This document shows positions 17,790 through 25,022 of a DNA stretch of 57,950 nt, one piece after another (the first letter of the stretch is position 1; every line of letters starts with the position of its first letter). The position numbers and the translations under genes are program-made. Origin of the DNA: Singulisphaera sp. (GTDB lineage: Bacteria > Planctomycetota > Planctomycetia > Isosphaerales > Isosphaeraceae). The stretch covers positions 1 through 57,950 of the forward strand of contig DAIDJG010000227.1 of assembly GCA_027451445.1 (NCBI GenBank). The letters run 5' to 3'. The notes beneath the pieces were generated by a model. That model was not told where the DNA came from and made no database searches. It saw only the letters and a program-made list of their open reading frames with translations.

Positions 17790-18110
17790 TCAGTTTTTTC
17801 GGAAGGCCTCGGCGTCCTCAGGTCGCAATCGATTGACCGCGATCGCGGCGTCGACCAGGGGCTCGACCAGGCGCACGGGTAGCAGATTCAGGCGTCCGAC
17901 GTCCAGCTCGTCGAATTCGGGCTCTCCACGTTCGTCGCAGCAGCACGCAATCAGAATGCGCGCGCGGTACTGCTTGTCTGCCTGGACGGCCGTGTCGAAC
18001 GCGTCCTTTTCCGCGACGGTCAGGCTGCGCACATAGGTACGGCCGTGCTCGGTCTCGACTGGGACGATAGCGCGCGAACAGTCGACGGCGAAAAGCGTTT
18101 CTCGAAACAT
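17790..18110 (-). CDS. Tail assembly chaperone upstream frame (GpG-like)
   Basis: 106 aa, starting at ATG 18110 behind GAGGT 5 nt upstream; the longer frame to 18389 overlaps the major tail protein and is not used. Helical, acidic protein ('RSLTVAEKDAFDTAVQADKQ') with the size and position of G-type chaperones, between the major tail protein and the tape measure. It ends exactly at the slippery heptamer. Confidence 0.78.
   Translation of the reverse strand: MFRETLFAVDCSRAIVPVETEHGRTYVRSLTVAEKDAFDTAVQADKQYRARILIACCCDERGEPEFDELDVGRLNLLPVRLVEPLVDAAIAVNRLRPEDAEAFRKN
17793..17799 (-). promoter_or_regulatory. Programmed -1 frameshift slippery site (A AAA AAC)
   Basis: On the minus strand the zero-frame codons CGA AAA AAC TGA end the upstream chaperone. 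A AAA AAC is a canonical heptamer allowing both tRNAs to slip by -1. The stop follows directly. In the -1 frame the next codon is CTG and the frame stays open through the 79-aa GT frame. Both the heptamer and the frame relation were checked by hand. Confidence 0.8.
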
Positions 18111-18153
18111 GCAGACCTCGTGATGCTTTGTGGTAGTGCGCCGAAGATCGCCT

Positions 18154-18615
18154 TCACGGCGTCGACGTGTTCGCGCCGGAGACCCTGATACCCCACGTGA
18201 CCTTGAGATTCTCCTCAGGGCCGCCGGCCTCAGCGCCGTCCATCGTCTTGACCCAGCCGGGGAATACCTTGCTCGAGGCGGTAGTGCCGCTGGCGAAGAC
18301 GACCTTGAAATTGTTGAATCCACTGTAGCTCTGCGCTGAACCCGTCGGCGGACTGTCCTTGAGGAGAGCCAGGAATTTGTGCGCGGCATCGGTGGGATCG
18401 TAATTGGTCTCGACCTCGCACGTGCCGTTATCAGGGATTGTCGGGAAATTGGTTTTCACGGTCGATGCGAGCGTGGTCGTGTCACGCTCACCGACCTCGC
18501 CGCCGCCTGCGCCGTTGATCGACAGGACCTGGCCGATCAGCGTGTACGTGCCGCCGGGCGGATAGGCCTCGTCGATGGATATGGTAGTGCCCAGGGCGGG
18601 CCACGCTACGGCCAT
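18154..18615 (-). CDS. Major tail (tube) protein
   Basis: 153 aa. Motifs typical of lambda-V / phage major tail proteins: 'TTISIDEAYPPGGTYTLIGQVLSI', 'GERDTTTLASTVKTNFPTIPDNG', and the late 'PGWVKTMDGAEAGG', with a final 'VTWGIRVSG'. Monomers stack as hexameric rings to form the non-contractile tube. It has the strongest ribosome binding site of the operon (GGAGGTCC, 8 nt before ATG), as expected for an abundant protein. Confidence 0.85.
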   Translation of the reverse strand: MAVAWPALGTTISIDEAYPPGGTYTLIGQVLSINGAGGGEVGERDTTTLASTVKTNFPTIPDNGTCEVETNYDPTDAAHKFLALLKDSPPTGSAQSYSGFNNFKVVFASGTTASSKVFPGWVKTMDGAEAGGPEENLKVTWGIRVSGANTSTP

Positions 18616-18660
18616 GAGTCAGGACCTCCAAAAAGAGTCAGAACGTGCGCGGGCCGAGGC

Positions 18661-18897
18661 TCAGATGTCCCGTGCGACGAACGGGAAAGGCTCGCCCTCG
18701 GCGATATCCGGGCGATCAGTGACGTCGACCCAGCGGTCGGGATAGCGTTTCAGCCCGAGCTTTTTGAGCAGCACCCCGACCTTCTTGTCGTGGCGGCCAA
18801 ACAGGTCGAACGTTCTATCCCATAAAAACACCTTGATGCATTTGAGCTCGCCCTGGTCGTCGAAGTCGACGGCGGCAACACGGACGGTGATGGGCAC
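18661..18897 (-). CDS. Small prophage tail-region protein
   Basis: 78 aa, soluble, mixed alpha/beta: 'VAAVDFDDQGELKCIKVFLWD', basic middle ('GRHDKKVGVLLKKLGLKRYP') and an acidic end. It lies between the HK97 gp10-like gene and the major tail protein. No family recognised. Its good coding frame and tight spacing (10 bp to the upstream stop, 45 bp to the next start) support a real gene. Confidence 0.55.
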   Translation of the reverse strand: MPITVRVAAVDFDDQGELKCIKVFLWDRTFDLFGRHDKKVGVLLKKLGLKRYPDRWVDVTDRPDIAEGEPFPFVARDI

Positions 18898-18907
18898 TGG
18901 ATTACTC

Positions 18908-19357
18908 CTACGGTTTTTTGGCTTCGCGCTCGATGCCTGCGCGCAAATGCTCGAGTGTGAGACTTTTCACTTGGTGGCCATGCGAGTCGAACGCGCGTTT
19001 CATGAAATCGTTGGGCTCGAGACTTCGCTTTTTGGAGCCGTACTCCACGATCGCCGGGTAAAACACGGTCGTGTCCGTCCTGGCACTCGTCCGTTTTGTG
19101 CGGTCCGTCGCGAGGATTTCCACGTTCAGCCGCACGGTGCCGCGTTTGCGCTTGCGAATGGCCCTCACCTTGATCGCACCCCGGAGCACCCCGTGCCACA
19201 CCGGCGCAACGGACTTGACCGCGCTCGCGAGCACCTTGAGACCGGCGCGCATGGCCTGGCCGATCAGCTTGCGCTGAAGCCTGGGCTCGAGCTGGCGCAG
19301 CTTGCGGTCGAGCCGGCGGATCCCCGAAACGAAAAGCGACCTTTTTCCGGCGCTCAC
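18908..19357 (-). CDS. HK97 gp10-like tail / neck protein
   Basis: 149 aa with GTG start at 19357 overlapping the upstream TGA (GTGA). It is strongly basic and has the HK97-gp10 pattern: an N-terminal helix ('RRLDRKLRQLEPRLQRKLIGQ'), 'SVAPVWHGVLRGAIKVRA', and the conserved end '(F)YPAIVEYGSKKRSLEPNDFMKRAFD'. Such proteins form tail completion or neck parts between connector and tube. Confidence 0.8.
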   Translation of the reverse strand: MSAGKRSLFVSGIRRLDRKLRQLEPRLQRKLIGQAMRAGLKVLASAVKSVAPVWHGVLRGAIKVRAIRKRKRGTVRLNVEILATDRTKRTSARTDTTVFYPAIVEYGSKKRSLEPNDFMKRAFDSHGHQVKSLTLEHLRAGIEREAKKP

Positions 19358-20046
19358 GCTGTACAGATCTTGCCGGTCAGGCTGGCGGCCGCGGTGCAGC
19401 TCACGTACGCCGAGGTGACGTTGGCCGTGAAAGGATTGGAGCCGTAGCCAGAGACACCCCACACGAGCGGGATGCCCGGCGCGAGCACGATGGTATTGGT
19501 GGGCAGCCCCGGCGTGGTGTGAACGACCGAGGCGGTGGGCGACGTGCCGCCGGTGAGCTCGCCCGAGTAGGTCTGGATCACGGGTTGCTGGCCGGTCGAC
19601 AGCGTGCCGGCGAAGGTGATCGTAATTGCCGTGCCGGGGAGCGGTCCGCCCGCGCAGGTCGCGTTGCCGGAGCCGATCGTAGACAGCGCCTGGAGGGCGC
19701 TCTGAACCTGGGAAGCCGTGGCGTCGTAAGGGACGACGGTCGTCTGACCGCCGAAAGCCACGCCGATATAGCCGCCCGTCGGCGTGCCGCTCACGGAGAG
19801 CGTCTGGACGTCGGCGGCGCCTGTGCCGTTGGTTTTGAGGGTAAGACCCTTGTCGCTCACCAGGAACACCGATTGCAGATTGGCCGCGGTGAGCGACAGC
19901 GTGATCGACTGATTGGACGTCGAGGCCGCAAACTGTTGCGTGGGGATCACGATCTCGCTGTTGCCGGTCTCGGTGTCGTAGCCGCTCACCGATTGCGATC
20001 CCGTGCTCGAGGATACTGTGTACTGGAGCTTGTGGCTAACGCTCAT
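19354..20046 (-). CDS. Prophage structural protein with phage Ig-like repeat
   Basis: 230 aa; ATG at 20046 overlaps the upstream stop (ATGA). The sequence is low in charge and beta-rich. The stretch around residues 80-150 ('VVPYDATASQVQSALQALST', 'GNATCAGGPLPGTAITITFAG') resembles a module seen in many phage head or tail surface proteins in which a short helix selects adjoining strands. It is probably a decoration or tail ornament. Exact role unknown. Confidence 0.6.
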   Translation of the reverse strand: MSVSHKLQYTVSSSTGSQSVSGYDTETGNSEIVIPTQQFAASTSNQSITLSLTAANLQSVFLVSDKGLTLKTNGTGAADVQTLSVSGTPTGGYIGVAFGGQTTVVPYDATASQVQSALQALSTIGSGNATCAGGPLPGTAITITFAGTLSTGQQPVIQTYSGELTGGTSPTASVVHTTPGLPTNTIVLAPGIPLVWGVSGYGSNPFTANVTSAYVSCTAAASLTGKICTA

Positions 20047-20585
20047 TTGAGGCTCGGAAGCGGGACGCGGAAGTGGATCGAGTACTCGGTATTTTGCAGA
20101 TAGATCCACGTATCCGTACCCGTCTGGGCAAGATACGGATCGTCGTCGTCACCATCCTGGAGACAGGACATCACCTCGATGGTGCCGTTGCCCCACGACT
20201 CGAGCACCACTCCGTCGATCTCGTCGCGGAGCGCCTCCACAATCGCGGCCGTCGTCGCGACCGAGGTGGCGAGTGCCTGAAACTGCACCCGCGCGAGCGA
20301 GGTGCCGTCCGAACCCGACAGCGCGTGACCGCTGGTGCGAGACGCGACGGCATAAGTCAGCGCTGGCCCGTCGGCCACGAAGTCATGCACCTGCGACGCG
20401 ACGTTGGGATAGATGGCCGACCCCACGATCGACGTCAGACCCGCAAGCGATCCCAGTTTCGCATAAAGCGCCTGGCGGAAATCCTGCTGGGCCGGCCCGC
20501 TGGCCCCGAGATAGCGCGGCGTGAAGAGGCCGACCTGGGTCGGGTGGGCTTGCGGTCGCGGGATTGCGAGCGGTGTAACGATCAC
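20043..20585 (-). CDS. Tail completion protein (DUF3168-like)
   Basis: 180 aa. The core 'FRQALYAKLGSLAGLTSIVG' followed by 'AIYPNVASQVHD', 'PALTYAVASRT', 'LARVQFQALATS' and 'IVEALRDEIDGV' matches DUF3168 / gp17-type tail completion proteins, which cap the tail tube at the head side. An extra N-terminal ~35 residues are Pro-rich. ATG overlaps the next gene in the order (ATGA). Confidence 0.75.
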   Translation of the reverse strand: MIVTPLAIPRPQAHPTQVGLFTPRYLGASGPAQQDFRQALYAKLGSLAGLTSIVGSAIYPNVASQVHDFVADGPALTYAVASRTSGHALSGSDGTSLARVQFQALATSVATTAAIVEALRDEIDGVVLESWGNGTIEVMSCLQDGDDDDPYLAQTGTDTWIYLQNTEYSIHFRVPLPSLK

Positions 20586-21733
20586 GGGGTCGTGTTGATC
20601 GAGACTGTGACTGGATCAGCGCCTGTGGCCGAGAACGTGTACTCGATCGAGGCGCCGTTGAAGTCCGAAGCAGATCCCGCAAAGTAGTAACGGTTCGTCG
20701 CGCCGATCTGCGTGATCGTGCCGCCAACGGCGGATTCGGAGCCGCCGGCGATCGACCGCACGGCTGAGACAGATCCCCCTGTGTACGGGGTCACGTGGTC
20801 GGAGCTGGAGACCATCGCGAAGGCGAAGCCACTCGCGGTGTTGATCTTGTACGGGCCCGCGATCCGCGGGAACCCGTTGGTGTCGACGGCCGCGGCGGAT
20901 CCCGCGAACTCCTTGACGTTGACGTCCGGGATGCCCGCGGTGGTCTGCGCGGGGATCAGGCCCGCGATCCAGTAGTGCGTATCCACGATCGGGACGCCCG
21001 CCGTCGAAGGGCTGCTTACCGCGGAGCCGCTCCAGTCGTGGACGTCGACCACGGGCACGCCGGTGATCGCCGGCGTGGCCACCGCTGAGCCGCTCCAGTC
21101 GTGGACGTCGACCACAGGCACGCCTGAGACGCTGGGGGTGGCCACGATCGAGCCCGACCAGTAATGGGCGTCGGTGATCGGGACGCCGGTCTGAGAGGGC
21201 GCTGGCACTGCCCCGCCGCTCCAGTAGTGCGGATCGACCACGGGCACGCCGGTCGCCGAGGTCGCCGGCACCGCTCCCGTGCGCCAGCTCTCGACGTCGG
21301 TCTCGAGATACCCGACTCCGCTCGATCCGCTCGCGAGCACGGCCAGGTCGCCCTGGTCGCCGCCGAACTGGATCTCACGGTACTGGTCGGTCGGGTACGC
21401 GTTGGGATTATTGACCCGGATCAAATACACCGCGCCGGCGGTAAAGCCGGTCAACACCGACAACGCATAAGTCCAGAGTCCTGTGTCCGTGGCGGCATTA
21501 TTCGATTTGCGATAGGTCATCGACGCCGTCTCGGTCGTGACAGCCGTCGACGAAAAGGTGTTGGTCGAAAAGTCGTAGGTCTTGATGCTTCCGTCGCTCT
21601 GAAGCTCTTGCAAATAGAGAGACGTCGTGCCCGTCGTCACCAGGGCACCCGCAGAAGTCTGCATAAACGCCCGAAACACGAGCGCCGTGCCTGTCTGCCG
21701 GACGTCGATCCCCTTCACGCCGGTGTTTGCCAT
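20582..21733 (-). CDS. Putative fibre protein with 21-residue tandem repeats
   Basis: 383 aa. Residues ~1-135 are a beta-rich head domain. Residues ~139-286 consist of seven units of 21-22 residues with consensus 'GVPVVDVHDWSGSAVATP'. Residues ~290-383 are a terminal domain. The repeat (a short strand, a Trp, a Gly turn) is the kind found in phage surface fibres. Placement inside the head-tail connector block rather than at the operon end suggests a head or neck fibre. Start ATG at 21733 adjoins the previous stop. Confidence 0.65.
   Translation of the reverse strand: MANTGVKGIDVRQTGTALVFRAFMQTSAGALVTTGTTSLYLQELQSDGSIKTYDFSTNTFSSTAVTTETASMTYRKSNNAATDTGLWTYALSVLTGFTAGAVYLIRVNNPNAYPTDQYREIQFGGDQGDLAVLASGSSGVGYLETDVESWRTGAVPATSATGVPVVDPHYWSGGAVPAPSQTGVPITDAHYWSGSIVATPSVSGVPVVDVHDWSGSAVATPAITGVPVVDVHDWSGSAVSSPSTAGVPIVDTHYWIAGLIPAQTTAGIPDVNVKEFAGSAAAVDTNGFPRIAGPYKINTASGFAFAMVSSSDHVTPYTGGSVSAVRSIAGGSESAVGGTITQIGATNRYYFAGSASDFNGASIEYTFSATGADPVTVSINTTP
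20876..21319 (-). repeat. Tandem 63-bp coding repeats
   Basis: About seven units of 63-66 bp encode the 21-residue repeats of the fibre-like protein. Two neighbouring units (around 21025-21150) are almost identical in DNA sequence, suggesting recent expansion. Confidence 0.75.
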
Positions 21734-22560
21734 TACGCTGCACCCCCCGTCCTAACACCACGCGTAAGAGATCCGAGACCACCGCCCGACAGGGCGCCGC
21801 GCATCGGGATCACCACACGCTTCGGCGCGACGATCCGGCGGCGATAGAGATTCGCGATCCATTGCGGCGAAGAGCCGATCTCCGCGTGCTCGGCCGCCGA
21901 AAGCGCACGTGACCAGCCGAGCGACCAGTAGATCACGCACCCCGGATTGCGCGTGTACCCAGGCCATTGCCCGTGCACGACCTGGCTCGTCGAGCTGTAC
22001 GCCGGGCCGCTGCCGTACGTCCCTGGCTGCGACCTCTGGAGGACGCCGTCCAGGTACACCGCGACCGCGCTCGAGGTCGCGGTGACAGAGGCGACAAACG
22101 TCTGGCCGAGCGTGAGCGATGCAATGGATCTGTTGTCCGAGCTGGAGCTCCCGTAATTCCAGCCGGCCGTGAGCGTCAGGCCGCTACCCCAGTACAGGTC
22201 GAGCACGTGGTAGGGGGGAGTGTTGACGGCGTACCAGATCCCCGACACGGCCGCCGCTGTCGTCGGCGTCTCGAGCAGAGTCGCACAGCACGCGATCGTG
22301 ATCGGCCAGCCGACCTGGGCGACGGACGGCAAGATCGAGTAGAGCGAGGCATCCGGCGTCGTGCAGACGAGGCCACCCCCCGCCGGCCCGCCCCCCCACG
22401 GGTCGGTCGTGCCGAAGCCGCGGGACGTTAGTCCGAGCTGGTAGGGCGCCGAGTCCTGCGACGTGGACCCGGCTCCCTCGAGGAGCCCGTGACAGTAGAG
22501 CAGCCCACGCGACAGGTCATGCCTGCCGCTCAGCGGCGTGCCGGCCAGGGGCTTGACCAC
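21733..22560 (-). CDS. LamG / concanavalin-like prophage surface protein
   Basis: About 275 aa from GTG 22560, 7 nt after the upstream stop; the frame is open further but that part overlaps another gene. The second half has a LamG-type pattern: 'FVASVTATSSAVAVYLDGVL' followed by 'VIYWSLGWSRALSAAEHAEI' and a basic tail ('LYRRRIVAPKRVVIP'). Such lectin-like domains on phages bind sugars on the host surface. The exact start is uncertain. Confidence 0.65.
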   Translation of the reverse strand: MVKPLAGTPLSGRHDLSRGLLYCHGLLEGAGSTSQDSAPYQLGLTSRGFGTTDPWGGGPAGGGLVCTTPDASLYSILPSVAQVGWPITIACCATLLETPTTAAAVSGIWYAVNTPPYHVLDLYWGSGLTLTAGWNYGSSSSDNRSIASLTLGQTFVASVTATSSAVAVYLDGVLQRSQPGTYGSGPAYSSTSQVVHGQWPGYTRNPGCVIYWSLGWSRALSAAEHAEIGSSPQWIANLYRRRIVAPKRVVIPMRGALSGGGLGSLTRGVRTGGAA

Positions 22561-22567
22561 GCGGTGA

Positions 22568-22906
22568 CTAATAGACCACCGTCCCGGCCTGCACGGTGCA
22601 GGTCGACGAGGTACCGCCGGTCTGGGCCGTGTAGACGACCTGGGCCGCGACCGCGTCGTCTGGCACCGCGATCGTCCACTGGCTCGTGCCGGCCGCGAGC
22701 GTGGTCGACAGGAGCGGGCCATCAAAATAGGTCGATCCGTCGACGGACCACTGCACCTGGGCGGTCGCCGCTGCCGTCGGCGTCCCGGCCTGCACGATCT
22801 GCACGTACAGAGTCGCGCTATCGGTCGTCGAGAGCGCCGCCGCGCTCGAGGTGCCGCTCGAGGTCGCGCCGGACATCAGCGTGGAGTAGCCCTTTGTCGC
22901 AGCCAT
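22568..22906 (-). CDS. Small prophage structural protein
   Basis: 112 aa from ATG 22906, which overlaps the upstream stop (TAATG). Ser/Thr/Ala-rich beta sequence ('YVQIVQAGTPTAAATAQVQW', 'SVDGSTYFDGPLLSTTLAAG') resembling a single Ig-like or receptor-type beta sandwich. Probably a virion ornament. Confidence 0.6.
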   Translation of the reverse strand: MAATKGYSTLMSGATSSGTSSAAALSTTDSATLYVQIVQAGTPTAAATAQVQWSVDGSTYFDGPLLSTTLAAGTSQWTIAVPDDAVAAQVVYTAQTGGTSSTCTVQAGTVVY

Positions 22907-23274
22907 TAGCAGGCGACTCCGGCGATCTGATTGAGCACGTCGATTCTGTTTGTAGTGGACGGCGAGCTGGTCCCGTCGAGGCAATTGGCGACGTCACCGA
23001 GGTAGCTGTAAGCCCCGATCAGGCTATTCCGAGAGACGTTGAGCGACGCGACCACGATCGGGTGCGCGGTGTTCGGGGAAGCGTCCGGGCTCGCGCTCAC
23101 CGAGCCGTCCGCGTTCAGCGGCGCGGTCTGGAGCTGCTGCCAGATCGCGTCGGGATTGAGTGCCCCTGCGCACGCCTGGAGCGCCTTGATTTCTTTGTAC
23201 AACTGGATCGCCTGCGTCGCCAGGTTGGCCACGCTTTGCGCGACCGCGAGAGCTGTGGCTTGAGGTGTGTTCAC
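22906..23274 (-). CDS. Prophage hypothetical protein
   Basis: 122 aa. An N-terminal helix (~40 residues, 'ATALAVAQSVANLATQAIQL') is followed by an Asp/Ser/Pro-rich middle and a helical end. No family recognised. It is coupled to the next gene by TAATG and starts 4 nt after the upstream stop. Confidence 0.55.
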   Translation of the reverse strand: MNTPQATALAVAQSVANLATQAIQLYKEIKALQACAGALNPDAIWQQLQTAPLNADGSVSASPDASPNTAHPIVVASLNVSRNSLIGAYSYLGDVANCLDGTSSPSTTNRIDVLNQIAGVAC

Positions 23275-23278
23275 CGAG

Positions 23279-23458
23279 TTACCTCGCTACTGATAAGACA
23301 GATAACATATGAGCGCCAAAGGACATCAGGTGCGCCGAGCACGCCGAAACAGCCATTTGGATTGCAATGTCGATCGCGGGCTCCGCGCACGCTGTTGCGA
23401 CGGCCGCAATGACTACGCCCAGCGCGACGGCCGGCGACCAAGACGTCGCGTCGCTCAT
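23279..23458 (-). CDS. Small membrane protein in connector block
   Basis: 59 aa. ATG at 23458 overlaps the stop of the head-closure gene (ATGA), the usual junction in this operon. The product has a hydrophobic segment ('AVALGVVIAAVATACA') and a second weak one, so it is probably membrane-inserted. A role in lysis or virion membrane contact is possible but not shown. Confidence 0.55.
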   Translation of the reverse strand: MSDATSWSPAVALGVVIAAVATACAEPAIDIAIQMAVSACSAHLMSFGAHMLSVLSVAR

Positions 23459-23808
23459 ACGGGACCGGTGCCCTGCATCTCCCAGCACGTCATCTCGAAC
23501 CGTCGGTTGCGCTCTTCGACATTCCGCACCTCGATCACGCCGAGCGTGCGTCCTTTGAGCGTCAGGATCATTTCCGGGCTGAGTGGCGCCGCGCCCTGGT
23601 ACCGCAGCCGCACCTTGTGGCTCGCCTGGGCCTTGAGCTGCCGAGCAACCGCGAGCTCGTGGCCCGTAAGCGGCAGCACCTCTGCCCAGAACGTGCCGAT
23701 GGTCGTCGGCTGGCTGATCGGCTGGCCGTAAGAGTCTCGCGACTCGGTTTGCGCTGGCATCTGCACCGTGATGCGCTGACGCATCCGGCCTGTTCGGGTG
23801 GGCCTCAA
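23455..23808 (-). CDS. Head-tail adaptor / head closure protein
   Basis: 117 aa from a TTG at 23808 that overlaps the preceding TGA (TTGA); an ATG at 23784 is the alternative. 'MRQRITVQMPAQTESRDSYGQP' and 'IGTFWAEVLPLTGHELAVARQ' with late 'LTLKGRTLGVIEVRNVEERNR' match the SPP1 gp16 / HK97-type head closure family, which seals the portal and docks the tail. Confidence 0.8.
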   Translation of the reverse strand: MRPTRTGRMRQRITVQMPAQTESRDSYGQPISQPTTIGTFWAEVLPLTGHELAVARQLKAQASHKVRLRYQGAAPLSPEMILTLKGRTLGVIEVRNVEERNRRFEMTCWEMQGTGPV

Positions 23809-24719
23809 CAGTATTTTCCGGTGGCGCTCGGTGAGAGCAGGCTGTCGATCGCGAGCGGCACTGGCCACAGTTGTTGATCAAGGCACGCTTCGCGATTTTC
23901 GTACCAGTGTGCGACGAGCATCTTGATCGCGAGCTTCACGTGAGGGGGGATCGTCGAGGCCGTCGAGCCGTAGCCCGCGACAAACGTGATCTGGACCGAG
24001 TCGATCGTGGGCCGACTGATCGGCCAGACCTTCGAATAGGCCGGCTGAATCCTGCCCTGCATGCCGATCGAGACGTCGTAAGCCGAGGTCGCGACGGTAT
24101 CGGTGTTCCCCTCGAAATCCGTGTAATTGACGCTGGTGATCGACTGAAGGGGCTCGAGCGGGATATCGATCACACCCGTCGAATTGGGGACGAGACCGGG
24201 ATAAAACCCAAGGCCGCTCGGCAGTCCGCCAATCGACGGCCAGATCTCCCGAATCGCGCGGTTGTAGTAGCCGCCGGCGCTCGGGAACGAGTCGAGATAG
24301 AGCACCCACGACTGCGTCAAGAGTGCGGACTTGAGCTGTGTTTCGCAGTACCTTCTCGCGGCCGAGACCAGCTCCGCGATGAGCGCGTTATCGAGCACGA
24401 TCGCGCTGTCCGTCGAGAGCAGCTCGTCGCGGCAGTGGAATCGGGCCTCGGGCAATGTGACGGGCTCGATATTGGCCGTGAGCGAAACGCTCCCGCTCGA
24501 GGTCGCTGCTTGCGTGAGCGTGATCTGGGTGAGCGAGTCGATCGATTGCACGTACGTGTAATCAGGCAGCCCCACGCCCGAGACGCCCAGGGCGCCATTG
24601 AGCGACGCGGTCGACGAGATCCCCGTGACGGTAGGAGATCCCGACGTGAGCGTGCCGGTGAAAGTCACCTGAGTGACCGCCGTCACGCCGTCCATCGTGG
24701 TGAGTGGGACGAGTCGCAC
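23805..24719 (-). CDS. Head-tail connector (gp6-like) with inserted surface domain
   Basis: 304 aa. The connector core is clear: 'VTLPEARFHCRDELLSTDSA', then 'ALIAELVSAARRYCETQLKS', the central beta region, and the end 'VKLAIKMLVAHWYENREA'. Before it, residues ~17-85 hold a beta-rich insert ('SGSPTVTGISSTASLNGALG', 'VQSIDSLTQITLTQAATSSG') of a type common in fibres. Usual gp6-like proteins are ~100-220 aa, so the insert explains the length. It forms a ring below the portal. Confidence 0.8.
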   Translation of the reverse strand: MRLVPLTTMDGVTAVTQVTFTGTLTSGSPTVTGISSTASLNGALGVSGVGLPDYTYVQSIDSLTQITLTQAATSSGSVSLTANIEPVTLPEARFHCRDELLSTDSAIVLDNALIAELVSAARRYCETQLKSALLTQSWVLYLDSFPSAGGYYNRAIREIWPSIGGLPSGLGFYPGLVPNSTGVIDIPLEPLQSITSVNYTDFEGNTDTVATSAYDVSIGMQGRIQPAYSKVWPISRPTIDSVQITFVAGYGSTASTIPPHVKLAIKMLVAHWYENREACLDQQLWPVPLAIDSLLSPSATGKYC

Positions 24720-24728
24720 GAGGAGAAA

Positions 24729-24932
24729 TCAGCTCAGCGACCTGCGCGACGCCGAGGCCCTCGGCTCAACCGCGCGAATGGTGGGCACCTTCGCGACGAC
24801 AGCCTCGGCAAAACCTTGCTTGATCACGTCGGCGGCGCGGTGCGCCTCGACGTCCACAGGGCCGTCCTGGTGCGTGAGGTAGCGCGTCCCGATCAGGACT
24901 CCACGCACTTCCGGCTTCACGAGCACGAGCAT
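24729..24932 (-). CDS. Small prophage protein between capsid and connector
   Basis: 67 aa with GAGG 7 nt before the ATG. 'MLVLVKPEVRGVLIGTRYLT' then a charged helix. No family recognised; short ORFs at this location in phages often encode capsid-associated proteins. It ends 9 bp before the connector start. Confidence 0.55.
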   Translation of the reverse strand: MLVLVKPEVRGVLIGTRYLTHQDGPVDVEAHRAADVIKQGFAEAVVAKVPTIRAVEPRASASRRSLS

Positions 24933-25022
24933 TATTGCCTCGAGAAAATGAGGGAGCCGGCGAGGCCCCCCGACATCACAGGATTTTGGCCTGCGAGTCG
25001 GGAAAGCCCCGCGGGCTAGCTG

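Noticed and set aside
20876-21319. A diversity-generating retroelement template suggested by repeated coding units.
   Set aside because: No reverse transcriptase or variable/template pair; these are plain tandem protein repeats.
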